A stretch of 30,353 bases of DNA from Pseudomonadota bacterium (GCA_023426545.1 JAFAAN010000103.1:1-30353); one strand, 5' to 3'. Shown: positions 18,837 to 25,684, counted from the stretch's first letter. Notes: generated by a model from the letters alone, not told the origin. A program made the numbers and translations.

Positions 18837-19166
18837 CTAGGCCGCTATCGGTGGGCGCAGGAGCCGGGCACGCACGGCCTCGGCTGCCCGCTGCTCTTGT
18901 CCTGCGATTTCCTGGGGGGCCTCTTGGAGGAGCCAGGCAACGGCGGGCGGGGAGACTGGCGTGACGAACTGGCTCGGGCAGCAACCGCAGTGGTGGGCGG
19001 TCGGGCCGCAGCCATGTTCCTTGCCGAGGTCGCCCAGGTCGGACTCTCCGACCTCGGCGTGCGCCACATGCCCGGTGGCGGCGTAATGAACGGCCAACTC
19101 GATTGCCTCTCCGAAGGAGGGCACGAGGCCGTGCACCAACACCAGCATCAGGGCAAGACGCAGCAC
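18837..19166 (-). CDS. Small His/Cys-rich membrane-associated protein of the metal-efflux cluster
   Basis: The 109-residue product starts with a hydrophobic segment (LRLALMLVLVHGLVPSFGE, residues 2-20), a signal peptide or anchor. It then has AVHYAATGHVAHAEVGESD and the dense metal-binding-like motif HGCGPTAHHCGCC near residues 52-65. Small proteins of this kind occur beside czc/cus operons in myxobacteria and may bind or sense metal outside the inner membrane; that role is inferred from composition and position. The start is GTG at 19166, with GAAGG 4-5 bases upstream. The frame is open upstream to 19298, but that stretch looks non-coding. It lies 333 bases upstream of the channel gene on the same strand and is divergent from the M48 gene. 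Confidence 0.65.
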   Translation of the reverse strand: MLRLALMLVLVHGLVPSFGEAIELAVHYAATGHVAHAEVGESDLGDLGKEHGCGPTAHHCGCCPSQFVTPVSPPAVAWLLQEAPQEIAGQEQRAAEAVRARLLRPPIAA

Positions 19167-19390
19167 AGGGCCTTCGTAATGGTTCCTGACGGAGAGTGCA
19201 AGCCGGAGTCCGGTGGTGGCCTCGCGGCACATCGCCGCACAACAAGTCTTCAGCTCCGCGGGTGGCGGCGAGGCCGGGCTCGCCCTCGATTCGAACAACA
19301 GTCGCGTCCTGATTGTGTCTGCTTTCGGTGCTGCACCTGACCACGCCCTGTTTGGGAGGGGCGCCTCGCCGGCTCGTGAGCGGGTGATCT

Positions 19391-21262
19391 ATGCTGGCTC
19401 ACCCGCCCATCCATATGGCCTCCTCCCAGAATTCAATTGGTTTCGTCCGCAGCTACCTGCTGCCTGCCCTCTGGCTCTTTGCCCTGCCGCTCTTCGGGGC
19501 CTGGTTCTCCGGTCACGCCACCGACCGCGTCGACGCACAGGTGCTCGAAGTCATCGAGAAGCAGATTGGACGGGACACCGCGTCGAGCGAGGAGGACCGG
19601 CAGGCGGCGCTCGCCTACTACCGCGCGATTCCCGCCTCGGCGGCCTGTCTGAGTGACGGCGCGGAGCTGGTGAACTACCGCAATAGCCTGGGCGGTGCGT
19701 GCTCGGACATGAAGCAGTTCGGGTGGGCGCGACTGGTGTCGTGGGGACTGCTGGCGCTGGGGCTAGCCTCCACGGTCGTCGCGCTACTGTGCGGACTGGC
19801 CGCGTTCGTCTCGCGTCCGTTCCAGTACGGCAGCTTCGTGGTGGGCTGGAACGTGCTCCGCGTCACCAGCGCGTTCCAGGCGCTGGGGCAGGGCGCCCTG
19901 GGCGTGTGGCTGTCCTATTGGATGACCGCGTTGTGGTTCGAGCGCTACTTCCCGAAGTTCATCGTCCTCATGGCCATCGCGGCGGGGCTCGCAGTGATCG
20001 TGGTGGTGGTCGCCATCTTCCGCCGCCCGCCCATGGACTTCGAGTTGGAGGCGGAGGAGATCACCGAGGAGCGCGCGCCGGAGCTGTGGGCTTGCGTGCG
20101 CCGACTCTGCGAGCGGCTCCAGACTTCGCCACCGGACCACATCCTCGCTGGCATCGACGCCAACTTCTTCGTGACCGAGCACGAAGTGGGCGTGGGAGGG
20201 CGCACGCTGTCCGGACGCACGCTCTTCGTCAGCGTGTCCCTGCTGCGCCTGCTGGAGCGCTCCGAGGCCGAGGCGGTGCTGGCGCACGAGATGGGGCACC
20301 TGTTGGGTGGCGATACGGGGCACGGCAAGCGGCTGGCGCCGATGCTCTCGCACTTCGGCCACTACCTGCAGACGCTGTATGAGGGGGGCCTGACGCGGCC
20401 TGTCTTCTATTTCATGAGGGCCTACCGCGGACTGTTCGAGCTGTCGTTGGGCCGCAGCAGGCGCGCCAGCGAGCTCGCTGCGGATCGGTTGGCGGCGGGG
20501 GTGACCTCGGGACAGGACATCGCCCGCTCGCTGGTGAAGGTGGGGGCATACGCGAGCTTCCGCGAGCGGGTGGAGGCGAAGCTCTTCGCCCAGGACGAAC
20601 AGCACCAGTCGGTGGCCATCGCGCAGCGGGTCGCGCATGGATTCTCCGAGTATGCCCAATCCGCAGCGGTGCACGACGACCTGCAGGGCAAGGTGACGCC
20701 CCATCCGTTCGACTCGCATCCCCCGCTGGCCGTGCGCATGGAGAACGTGGGCGTCCTCCTCAAGCCCGCGGACATGGCGCAGGCGTTGTTGGAGCCCGTG
20801 ACGTCCTCCTGGGCGAGCACCATCCTGGACGCGGAGGCCATCGAGGCGCGGCTGTGGGGCGCCTACGAGGAGCGCTTCGCGCAGGCCCATGACCTGGCGC
20901 TCGCCTACCGATACGAGCCGTTCACGGACGCGGAGCGGCAGCACGTGGAGAAGCACTTCCCACCGCTCGTCTTCGAGGGCAAGGCGCCCGGCTCCGAGGT
21001 GCGGATGGACTTCGCGCAGGTGAGCTACGAGGAGTGGGAGAAGCCCGTCAAGTTCGACCAGATCGCCTCCGCGGCCAGGGCAGAGCGCTTCTTCAAGAAG
21101 TACCTGGACCTGCAGGTCACTGGGGAGGGCCGCTTCAAGAGCCGGCGCTCCATCTGCCTGAACAAGCTGCAGGCGCCGGACGCGCTGCTAGAGGCCTTCG
21201 AGCGCTACCTGGGGCGGCACAAGTTCATGAAAGCGCACCGTTCCGGCTCGGAGGCGGCCTGA
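19391..21262 (+). CDS. M48-family membrane metalloprotease
   Basis: The product (623 residues from 19391, 615 from the in-frame ATG at 19415) carries the zinc-protease motif HEMGH near residue 299 (VLAHEMGHLLGGD). The third ligand is the Glu of SELAADRLAAG about 60 residues later, the M48 arrangement found in HtpX and Ste24p. Hydrophobic segments occur near residues 20-40, 120-145, 160-185 and 195-215, before the catalytic domain. The C-terminal 150 residues are soluble and contain no recognised domain. It is longer than HtpX and probably faces the cytoplasm with its active site, as HtpX does. Neither start has a strong Shine-Dalgarno. Substrates are unknown; membrane-protein quality control is a family-based guess. 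Confidence 0.85.
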   Translation: MLAHPPIHMASSQNSIGFVRSYLLPALWLFALPLFGAWFSGHATDRVDAQVLEVIEKQIGRDTASSEEDRQAALAYYRAIPASAACLSDGAELVNYRNSLGGACSDMKQFGWARLVSWGLLALGLASTVVALLCGLAAFVSRPFQYGSFVVGWNVLRVTSAFQALGQGALGVWLSYWMTALWFERYFPKFIVLMAIAAGLAVIVVVVAIFRRPPMDFELEAEEITEERAPELWACVRRLCERLQTSPPDHILAGIDANFFVTEHEVGVGGRTLSGRTLFVSVSLLRLLERSEAEAVLAHEMGHLLGGDTGHGKRLAPMLSHFGHYLQTLYEGGLTRPVFYFMRAYRGLFELSLGRSRRASELAADRLAAGVTSGQDIARSLVKVGAYASFRERVEAKLFAQDEQHQSVAIAQRVAHGFSEYAQSAAVHDDLQGKVTPHPFDSHPPLAVRMENVGVLLKPADMAQALLEPVTSSWASTILDAEAIEARLWGAYEERFAQAHDLALAYRYEPFTDAERQHVEKHFPPLVFEGKAPGSEVRMDFAQVSYEEWEKPVKFDQIASAARAERFFKKYLDLQVTGEGRFKSRRSICLNKLQAPDALLEAFERYLGRHKFMKAHRSGSEAA

Positions 21263-21334
21263 GCGGATTCAGAGCCGCCCGCGTTCGCCGCCGGCGACGC
21301 GTCCGAGTACACCGCCATTCAGGGCGGGGGCCAT

Positions 21335-21390
21335 GAGGCCTCCGGGCCTCCTAGCGCAGCCGTGAGGCGCGGCTCGAAAGGCTCCTCACG
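21335..21390. terminator. Two hairpins between convergent genes
   Basis: GAGGCC/GGCCTC (21335-21340, 21345-21350) form a 6-bp stem with a TCCG tetraloop. CGTGAGG/CCTCACG (21361-21367, 21384-21390) form a 7-bp stem. Both lie between the M48 stop and the stop of the leftward lipoprotein gene, so they are likely terminators, one for each direction. Confidence 0.55.
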
Positions 21391-21410
21391 CCTGGGGTGA
21401 ACAGGTCGTC

Positions 21411-22349
21411 TTAGTAGGTGCCCCAGCGCGAGGGCAGGGGGCCGCTCCATTGCGTCCGCGTTCCAGGGGTTGTCAGCGGCGAGTCCCCGGCAATGCGCAT
21501 GACGCTGGAGCCCGCGCTCATGTTGGACCAGTCCACCGCGATGTTGCGGCAGTAGCGGTCGCGGGCGAACCCTGTCTGCATGTCATGTACGCAGGGGGTC
21601 GGATCCCAGACCCGGTCCGCTTGCAGGCGCTGGACCGCGGCGACGAGGCTGGCCGGCATTTCTCCGGAGGCGCGGACGAAGGGAACTCCGTCGACGGGTG
21701 TGCCATCCGAAGCGAAGAGCTCGAAGACCTTGCCAGAGTAGCTCAGGACGCCTGGCATGCTGAAGTCCCACGCCCTGGCGCTGAAGGGCGCGGCCTGCCC
21801 ACAGGAGTCCGGGTTCTCAGGGGAGTCGGTGCAGGCGCCACCGAGGTGGAGGACCAGCACGTCGCCCGTCTCCACCATGTAGCCATTGGGGAAGGTGAAG
21901 GAGAAGTCGGAGTTGGTGAGTTCCTTGAGCGAGATGCCCGTCAGCGAGCCTCCTGCGACAGCCACCAATTCGATGAGCTCCGGCTGGACGTATGGGCTGA
22001 TCTCCGTGATGCGCAAGGAGGCTTCAGGCGGCGGGGAACCTCCGTCCGTGCCCGCGTCGGGGACGCCTGCGTCCTCCTCCTGACCCGCGTCCGCATCGCC
22101 GCCGTCCGAGCCCGCGTCCGTCGACCCTGCGTCAGTCTCTCCTGCATCCACGCTCGAGTCCTCCGTGCCCGCGTCCCCGGTACCCGCGTCGGGCGAGGCG
22201 GCCTGGACACAGAGCTCGTCGACACAGACGATGTCCGGTCCTCGGGGAGCGCAGTCGCGGTCTTGTGAGCATTCGGGAGAAGAGCAGGAGGAGAGGGCGG
22301 GGAGCAGTGCGAGGGCCAGGAGTCGCGGGAGGCGGTGCGGATGGAACAT
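21411..22349 (-). CDS. Lipoprotein with Asp-Ala-Gly repeats and lamin-tail-like domain
   Basis: The 312-residue product has a lipoprotein signal (LLALALLPALSSC, Cys22), then a Cys-rich patch (CSQDRDC, VCVDELC), then about 50 residues of low-complexity repeats of Asp-Ala-Gly (residues 54-104). The latter is a flexible stalk typical of myxobacterial surface lipoproteins. From about 112 onward the sequence resembles a lamin-tail (LTD) beta-sandwich (SLRITEISPYVQPELIELV, SLTGISLKEL, GDVLVLHLGG), a fold often found at the ends of secreted bacterial proteins. Three Cys-containing segments later in the protein (GGACTD, DSCGQ, TPCVHD) suggest disulphides. The ATG at 22349 is chosen because it begins the signal peptide; the frame is open to 22547. 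No Shine-Dalgarno is evident. Function unknown, presumably cell-surface. Confidence 0.82.
   Translation of the reverse strand: MFHPHRLPRLLALALLPALSSCSSPECSQDRDCAPRGPDIVCVDELCVQAASPDAGTGDAGTEDSSVDAGETDAGSTDAGSDGGDADAGQEEDAGVPDAGTDGGSPPPEASLRITEISPYVQPELIELVAVAGGSLTGISLKELTNSDFSFTFPNGYMVETGDVLVLHLGGACTDSPENPDSCGQAAPFSARAWDFSMPGVLSYSGKVFELFASDGTPVDGVPFVRASGEMPASLVAAVQRLQADRVWDPTPCVHDMQTGFARDRYCRNIAVDWSNMSAGSSVMRIAGDSPLTTPGTRTQWSGPLPSRWGTY
22038..22190 (-). repeat. Coding repeat for Asp-Ala-Gly stalk
   Basis: A degenerate 6-12-base coding repeat makes runs such as DAGTGDAG and DAGSTDAG within the lipoprotein gene. Such repeats can change length by slippage in steps of whole codons. It is not a CRISPR array: units are short, imperfect and in frame. 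Confidence 0.75.
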
Positions 22350-22450
22350 GGGAGGAAGACCTGGAGCCTTGGGGATGCGGGTTGCGTGGTGCGAAGAATC
22401 GCACGAATGCTGCGGGTCGACGTGCTGAGTCACCTGAGACATCGCCTGGG

Positions 22451-22485
22451 CAAGTCCCGAATCTTGTGTAGTGGATTCGCGGGGG
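22451..22485 (+). repeat. Copy A of a 35-base element also at 30232
   Basis: The sequence starting CAAGTCCCGAATC recurs at 30232-30266 in the same orientation with about 29 of 35 bases identical. The other copy sits exactly where a sitA-like gene is broken, so this may be a solitary insertion-sequence end or relic. It lies between the lipoprotein gene start and the sigma-54 promoter region at 22509. Confidence 0.6.
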
Positions 22486-22508
22486 GCGGGATGCGTCGCG
22501 AGGCCGGT

Positions 22509-22539
22509 TGACGCGTCGGCTTCCGCGGCTGACGTGTCA
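22509..22539. promoter_or_regulatory. Paired palindromic sites, second locus
   Basis: TGACGCGTCG (22509-22518) and TGACGTGTCA (22530-22539) are one-base variants of the exact palindrome found twice at 2294-2325. They are 21 bp apart start to start and end 45 bp upstream of a sigma-54 element. The same activator probably binds both loci. Confidence 0.65.
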
Positions 22540-22583
22540 GCGCCCATGTTTCGTAAGAGCCTTCATTCTTGATGTGGCCAGGG

Positions 22584-22599
22584 TGGCATTGGCATAGCT
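22584..22599 (+). promoter_or_regulatory. Sigma-54 (-24/-12) promoter
   Basis: TGGCATTGGCATAGCT has GG and GC at the required spacing and keeps TGGCA; the -12 part reads TAGCT in place of TTGCW. Transcription should start near 22610, about 43 bases before the ATG at 22653. Confidence 0.65.
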
Positions 22600-22652
22600 C
22601 GTGCACGGTGCGGCTTGGCTGTTTCAATCGCTCAAGGACGGAAGGATTCAGC

Positions 22653-23477
22653 ATGGTGTCGGCGGCTCTGAACCCGAATGAGGTGACGCTTCGACGTCGC
22701 TTCTCGCGCTCCAACAGTGTGGTCTCTTTTATGTCTCATGCACTTGAAACTGGATGGAAATACGGGTCGAAAAGCTCTCGCCGAAGTGCTTCGCTGCCAC
22801 TGCTGCTGGCGTTTTTCGTAGCTGCGGCGCCAACGTCTGGGCATGCAGTACATGTCAAGACCATCGATGGTGCAAGGTATGACATGAACGTTCCCGGAAC
22901 CTTCTCGTATCTGAAGTCAGGGCGGCTCCAGGTTCAGGCCTCGATGTCCATTTGCGGTGGTTCGAAAGTGTCGTGCATCAATGGTGTGGCCATTGCGTAT
23001 GGCGGCTCGTTGGTTCGCTTTTCTATTCAGGCGAACAAGCTGGTCGTTGCAAGGGGCTCCTCCGACATGAGTTCACTTGTGGTGTTCAAGTCCACGGCAA
23101 AGCAAGATGCGTATCGAGTGTTTATGGTGTCCGACCGAAACTCCTATGTCGATGTTGTCATGGGGACTCAGCAGTACGGCAGCTACATTGATGTGAATGT
23201 GGCGGCTACGCCATTCATCAAAAGACAGGGGGTTGATGGCTTCCTGGGGAATGGTAACGGAAATCCAGCGGACGATGTGACAGAACAGGCTGTGCTTGCC
23301 AATCGATTCAAGATTTCGTCGACGAGTAACTTGTTTACATGTGTTTCTGACGGCTGCCAGTTTGTGCCGTTGACCGCTGCGGACAAGCTGCCAAGTTCGC
23401 CGGTCGCGGTGCTTCAACAGGGATACACGCAGGTAGATGTCGCCAAGCTGCCGGTGTCGACGTTCAAACCGAATTAG
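22653..23477 (+). CDS. Secreted protein with von Willebrand factor type D-like domain
   Basis: The 274-residue product has an unusually long polar N terminus (MVSAALNPNEVTLRRRFSR) before a hydrophobic signal core (SASLPLLLAFFVAAAP, residues about 49-64, cleavage near SGHA). The mature part resembles a VWD domain: DGARYDMNVPGTFSYLKSG, then VAIAYGGSLVRFSI, then QGVDGFLGNGNGNPADDVT, the last matching the GLCGNxxGxxxDD signature without its Cys. VWD domains occur in extracellular adhesion or matrix proteins. The ATG at 22653 has GAAGGA 8 bases upstream; a later ATG at 22731 would shorten the leader but lacks a Shine-Dalgarno. GC content and third-position bias are visibly lower than in neighbours, which suggests acquisition or atypical codon use. 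Controlled by the sigma-54 promoter and paired palindromes upstream. Confidence 0.78.
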   Translation: MVSAALNPNEVTLRRRFSRSNSVVSFMSHALETGWKYGSKSSRRSASLPLLLAFFVAAAPTSGHAVHVKTIDGARYDMNVPGTFSYLKSGRLQVQASMSICGGSKVSCINGVAIAYGGSLVRFSIQANKLVVARGSSDMSSLVVFKSTAKQDAYRVFMVSDRNSYVDVVMGTQQYGSYIDVNVAATPFIKRQGVDGFLGNGNGNPADDVTEQAVLANRFKISSTSNLFTCVSDGCQFVPLTAADKLPSSPVAVLQQGYTQVDVAKLPVSTFKPN

Positions 23478-23524
23478 GGAAGTGTGCATCACCTGATGGT
23501 GGCGCCGGCCGAATCGGCTCCAGC

Positions 23525-23626
23525 GTGGTGAAGTTGCCGCTGCCGCGCGGCTGGCTGCCCATGCTGTGGAAGGTGGAGTCGGGCTACGAGGGCGCGTACC
23601 TGGCGCCTGTCCGGGCAACTTCCTGA
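23525..23626 (+). other. Possible gene-end remnant
   Basis: A short frame reading VVKLPLPRGWLPMLWKVES and YEGAYLAPVRATS, ending in TGA, has protein-like composition and returns to high-GC codon use right after the low-GC gene. It has no start of its own, so it may be the surviving 3' end of a gene replaced by the low-GC insertion. I do not recognise the family, and chance is possible. Confidence 0.25.
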
Positions 23627-23748
23627 CGGGAGACGCGGGCAACGCCCGGAAGGGGGGCACTCCAGGCCGGCGGTAACCTGACATACCCCTGTCACTGGGA
23701 CGGTCTAAGACATGCGGCGTTGTCACACCCGTTCCGGGAGAGTCCGCC

Positions 23749-24192
23749 ATGGCAGAGGTCGAGCAGCGTTCCGAGTCGAAGGGCAGCAAGCTGAAGCGCT
23801 ACACCGGGGGATGCCTTTGCGGCGCGGTGCGCTTCGAGGCCGAGCTGGACCTGTCGGAGCCCGTGAGCCGCTGCAATTGCAGCTTCTGCACCAAGGTAGG
23901 CGGCACTCAGGCCTACCCGAAGCCGAGCGCCTTCCGCATCACCACAGGCTCGGAGCACCTGGGCGAGTTCCGGAAGGGCTCGAGCCCGAACCACCGCTTG
24001 TTCTGCAAGCAGTGCGGCATCCACTGCTTCGCCGCCGGGTTCGTGGAGGAGCTCGGTGGCGAGTTCCGGTCCGTCAACATCCAGTGCCTGGATGATGTCG
24101 ACCCCGGTGCGCTCAACGTCGTGTACTGGGATGGTCGGCATGACAACTGGCAGGCGGGGACTCGCGACAGGCCCTGGCCCATCCAGAGCTGA
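23749..24192 (+). CDS. GFA-family zinc protein
   Basis: The 147-residue product matches the GFA/CENP-V family (named for glutathione-dependent formaldehyde-activating enzyme). The zinc-binding Cys groups are visible: CLC at 22-24 (TGGCLCGAVRFE), CNCSFC at 42-47, and CKQC with Cys93 at 86-93 (FCKQCGIHCF). The segments FRKGSSPNHRLFCKQCG and VNIQCLDDVD are typical. Members share a beta-tent fold; few have a proven reaction, so the formaldehyde role is not implied here. The ATG at 23749 has a GGGAGAG Shine-Dalgarno about 7 bases upstream. The stop is 30 bases from the convergent retron reverse transcriptase stop; a 12-base palindrome GCGGCCGGCCGC (24206-24217) lies between and may terminate both. 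Confidence 0.88.
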   Translation: MAEVEQRSESKGSKLKRYTGGCLCGAVRFEAELDLSEPVSRCNCSFCTKVGGTQAYPKPSAFRITTGSEHLGEFRKGSSPNHRLFCKQCGIHCFAAGFVEELGGEFRSVNIQCLDDVDPGALNVVYWDGRHDNWQAGTRDRPWPIQS

Positions 24193-24222
24193 GGTCCGGT
24201 TCGACGCGGCCGGCCGCCTCGC

Positions 24223-25506
24223 TCATGTGCCGCGCGGCTTGCGCCGGCGAGCGAGGCGCTCCGCCTGCTCCGGGTTGAGCATCTTCACGTAGGCCAGCAG
24301 GCCATCGAGGTGCGCGCGCCGCGCCTCGGCGTCACCCGCTTGTCCCTCTTGGTGCAGCATCGCCCGAAGCCGTCGCCGCTCCTGGCGTGACAAGCCCAGG
24401 GTCGTGTTCACGGTGACGCCAGTGACGCGCTGGGCGCCGCCCCGGCGTTGCACGCGCGTCTTGTCGCGGTTGACCTCGAAGCCCTCCTCCTTCACGTAGC
24501 GGGCGGCCAGCGCGCGAACGCGCTCCAGCGCCGCGACGTCGTCGCCGGAGAATGAGAGGTCATCCGCGTAGCGCGTGTACGTGTAGCCGTACCTCCGCGC
24601 CAGGCCCGCCAGACGCCGGTCCATCCGCAAGAGCACCGCGTTGCACAGGGCCGGGCTCGTAGGGGCGCCCTGCACGCAGACGCGCGGCCCCACCGGGACG
24701 TGGAAGACGGTGCCCTCCAACTCCACGGGCTGGCGCTCGGCCTCCGTCATCAGCACCGCGAGCGTGGCCGCCACGGGGTAGCCATAGCCCAGGGCGATGA
24801 GCAGCCCGCGCACCCGCGCGTGGGTGACGGAGGGGAAGAAGTCCTTGAGGTCCAGCTTCAGCACCACCCGCCGGCCCACGTGCGGCGTGGCGCCCGTCTT
24901 GATGGAGCGGCCAGGCACGAATCCATGGGCGTGGGGGCTCACGGGCAGCTTCGACACCAGGAGCGTCAGCAGCTTGCGCTGCAGGGCCTTCAGCCGGCGC
25001 TTGGGCGCATGAATCAGCCGGACACCTCCGGAGCGCTTGGGGACCGCGAACGTCACGTAGTGCCGCACCCGCTCCTGGGGCCGGTGAATGCTGTAGTGGC
25101 GGAGCACGCCCACCGGGACGCCCAGCGCCGCGGCCACGTCCTCCTCCTTGCGCCAGAGCGGCAGCCCATGGCGCGCCAGCTGGGCCTCGTCGGGCAGCAG
25201 GTCCCTCAGGTTCCGGTTCCGCGTGCGCAGCGTGGCGGAGAACAGTCGCCGGGCCTCGGCCGCCTCCATCCGCTTCTTCCGGCCCGGCGTGTAGCGGCGG
25301 ACGCCCTTGGGGAGCAGCCGCGCATCCCTTCGGACCTGCCGCAGGTGCCCTGGCTTCAGCGGCCCGGACATGGAGACCGTCTCCGTCACCACGTCCAGCG
25401 GACGGCCGTGCTCATCCAGCGGAACGTCCAGTCCGGTGGTGCTTCGCGTCACGGGGCGGCTGAACAACCCCTTGAGCCGGGAGAGGGCGGTGTCGAACCA
25501 GCTCAT
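24223..25506 (-). CDS. Retron reverse transcriptase (Mx65-like)
   Basis: The 427-residue product is a retron-type reverse transcriptase that makes msDNA, a branched RNA-DNA hybrid, from the RNA encoded just upstream. Catalytic Asp219 lies in LKLDLKDFFPSV, and YADD is at 313-316 (YTRYADDLSFSG). QGAPTSPALCN and the retron motif VTG (361-363, RVTGVTVN) are present. The retron NAxxH position reads GATPH at 205-209, keeping His but not Asn. The first 115 residues are an extra N-terminal region, as in myxobacterial retron enzymes. From memory the M. xanthus Mx65 enzyme is also 427 residues, while Mx162 is longer. The ATG at 25506 has GGAG 4 bases upstream; the open frame to 25608 would run through the msd. 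Last gene of the retron cassette. Confidence 0.93.
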   Translation of the reverse strand: MSWFDTALSRLKGLFSRPVTRSTTGLDVPLDEHGRPLDVVTETVSMSGPLKPGHLRQVRRDARLLPKGVRRYTPGRKKRMEAAEARRLFSATLRTRNRNLRDLLPDEAQLARHGLPLWRKEEDVAAALGVPVGVLRHYSIHRPQERVRHYVTFAVPKRSGGVRLIHAPKRRLKALQRKLLTLLVSKLPVSPHAHGFVPGRSIKTGATPHVGRRVVLKLDLKDFFPSVTHARVRGLLIALGYGYPVAATLAVLMTEAERQPVELEGTVFHVPVGPRVCVQGAPTSPALCNAVLLRMDRRLAGLARRYGYTYTRYADDLSFSGDDVAALERVRALAARYVKEEGFEVNRDKTRVQRRGGAQRVTGVTVNTTLGLSRQERRRLRAMLHQEGQAGDAEARRAHLDGLLAYVKMLNPEQAERLARRRKPRGT

Positions 25507-25512
25507 GGTGCT

Positions 25513-25528
25513 CCGGAAGAGGCCAGGG
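25513..25528 (-). repeat. Retron a2 arm, overlapping the RT ribosome binding site
   Basis: 3' arm of the inverted repeat. Its last two bases are the first two of the GGAG (25514-25511) that serves as Shine-Dalgarno for the reverse transcriptase ATG at 25506. In the folded RNA the ribosome site is therefore partly paired. Confidence 0.85.
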
Positions 25529-25557
25529 GACGACCTGCGAGGCGTTGGACCCGGGGC

Positions 25558-25580
25558 TCCCTGCGTTGCGTACGCTGGGA
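25558..25580 (-). repeat. msd hairpin of the predicted msDNA
   Basis: TCCC-A-GCGT pairs with ACGC-A-GGGA around the loop ACGCA; the two A residues face each other as a mismatch. Pairing can extend outside with GGG/CCC (one bulged G) and CC/GG. This should be the apex of the single-stranded DNA part of the msDNA. Confidence 0.75.
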
Positions 25581-25650
25581 CCCTGGCGAAGAGATGGGGA
25601 CAGAACACCCCCGCGGCGAAACACCGCGGTACTCATGGCTCATCTGCGAG

Positions 25651-25666
25651 CCCTGGCCTCTCCCGA
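25651..25666 (-). repeat. Retron a1 arm
   Basis: 5' arm of the a1/a2 inverted repeat, 19 bases after the stop of the SWIM-protein gene. It pairs with 25513-25528. Immediately inside it is CTCGCAGAT (25642-25650), which recurs as CTCGCAGGT just inside a2. Confidence 0.85.
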
Positions 25667-25684
25667 GAGCACCTGCCGTTATCG

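Larger units (their letters stand above)
25513..25666 (-). ncRNA. Retron msr-msd noncoding RNA
   Basis: The 178-base gap between the SWIM-protein gene and the reverse transcriptase gene holds a full retron RNA. The a1 arm (25651-25666) pairs with the a2 arm (25513-25528) over 16 bp (14 Watson-Crick, 2 G-U). Eleven bases after a1 an AGC triplet (G at 25639) is the likely branching guanosine. An msr stem-loop follows, CCGCGG/CCGCGG with loop UGUUUCG containing a UUU. The msd part holds a hairpin at 25558-25580 (TCCC-A-GCGT, loop ACGCA, ACGC-A-GGGA), extendable outward with mismatches. The spacing predicts a short msDNA of about 65-80 nt, close to the 65 nt I recall for Mx65 and far below Mx162. 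Exact ends are inferred. Confidence 0.85.

Noticed and set aside
21296..21303. A further GACGCGTC core like the enhancer palindromes
   Set aside because: It is single, has different flanks (C on both sides) and lies between convergent gene ends with no promoter element.
22038..22190. CRISPR-like repeat array
   Set aside because: Units are short, imperfect, codon-phased and without spacers; they encode the Asp-Ala-Gly stalk of a lipoprotein.
22451..22485. tRNA fragment or tRNA-type attachment site, suggested by GGTTCG- and TTCG-like bases in the shared element
   Set aside because: No acceptor stem, anticodon stem or CCA end can be formed at either copy.
25507..25608. A 34-residue N-terminal extension of the retron reverse transcriptase
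   Set aside because: It would translate through the msd and a2 arm. The ATG at 25506 has its own GGAG and gives the length expected for the family.
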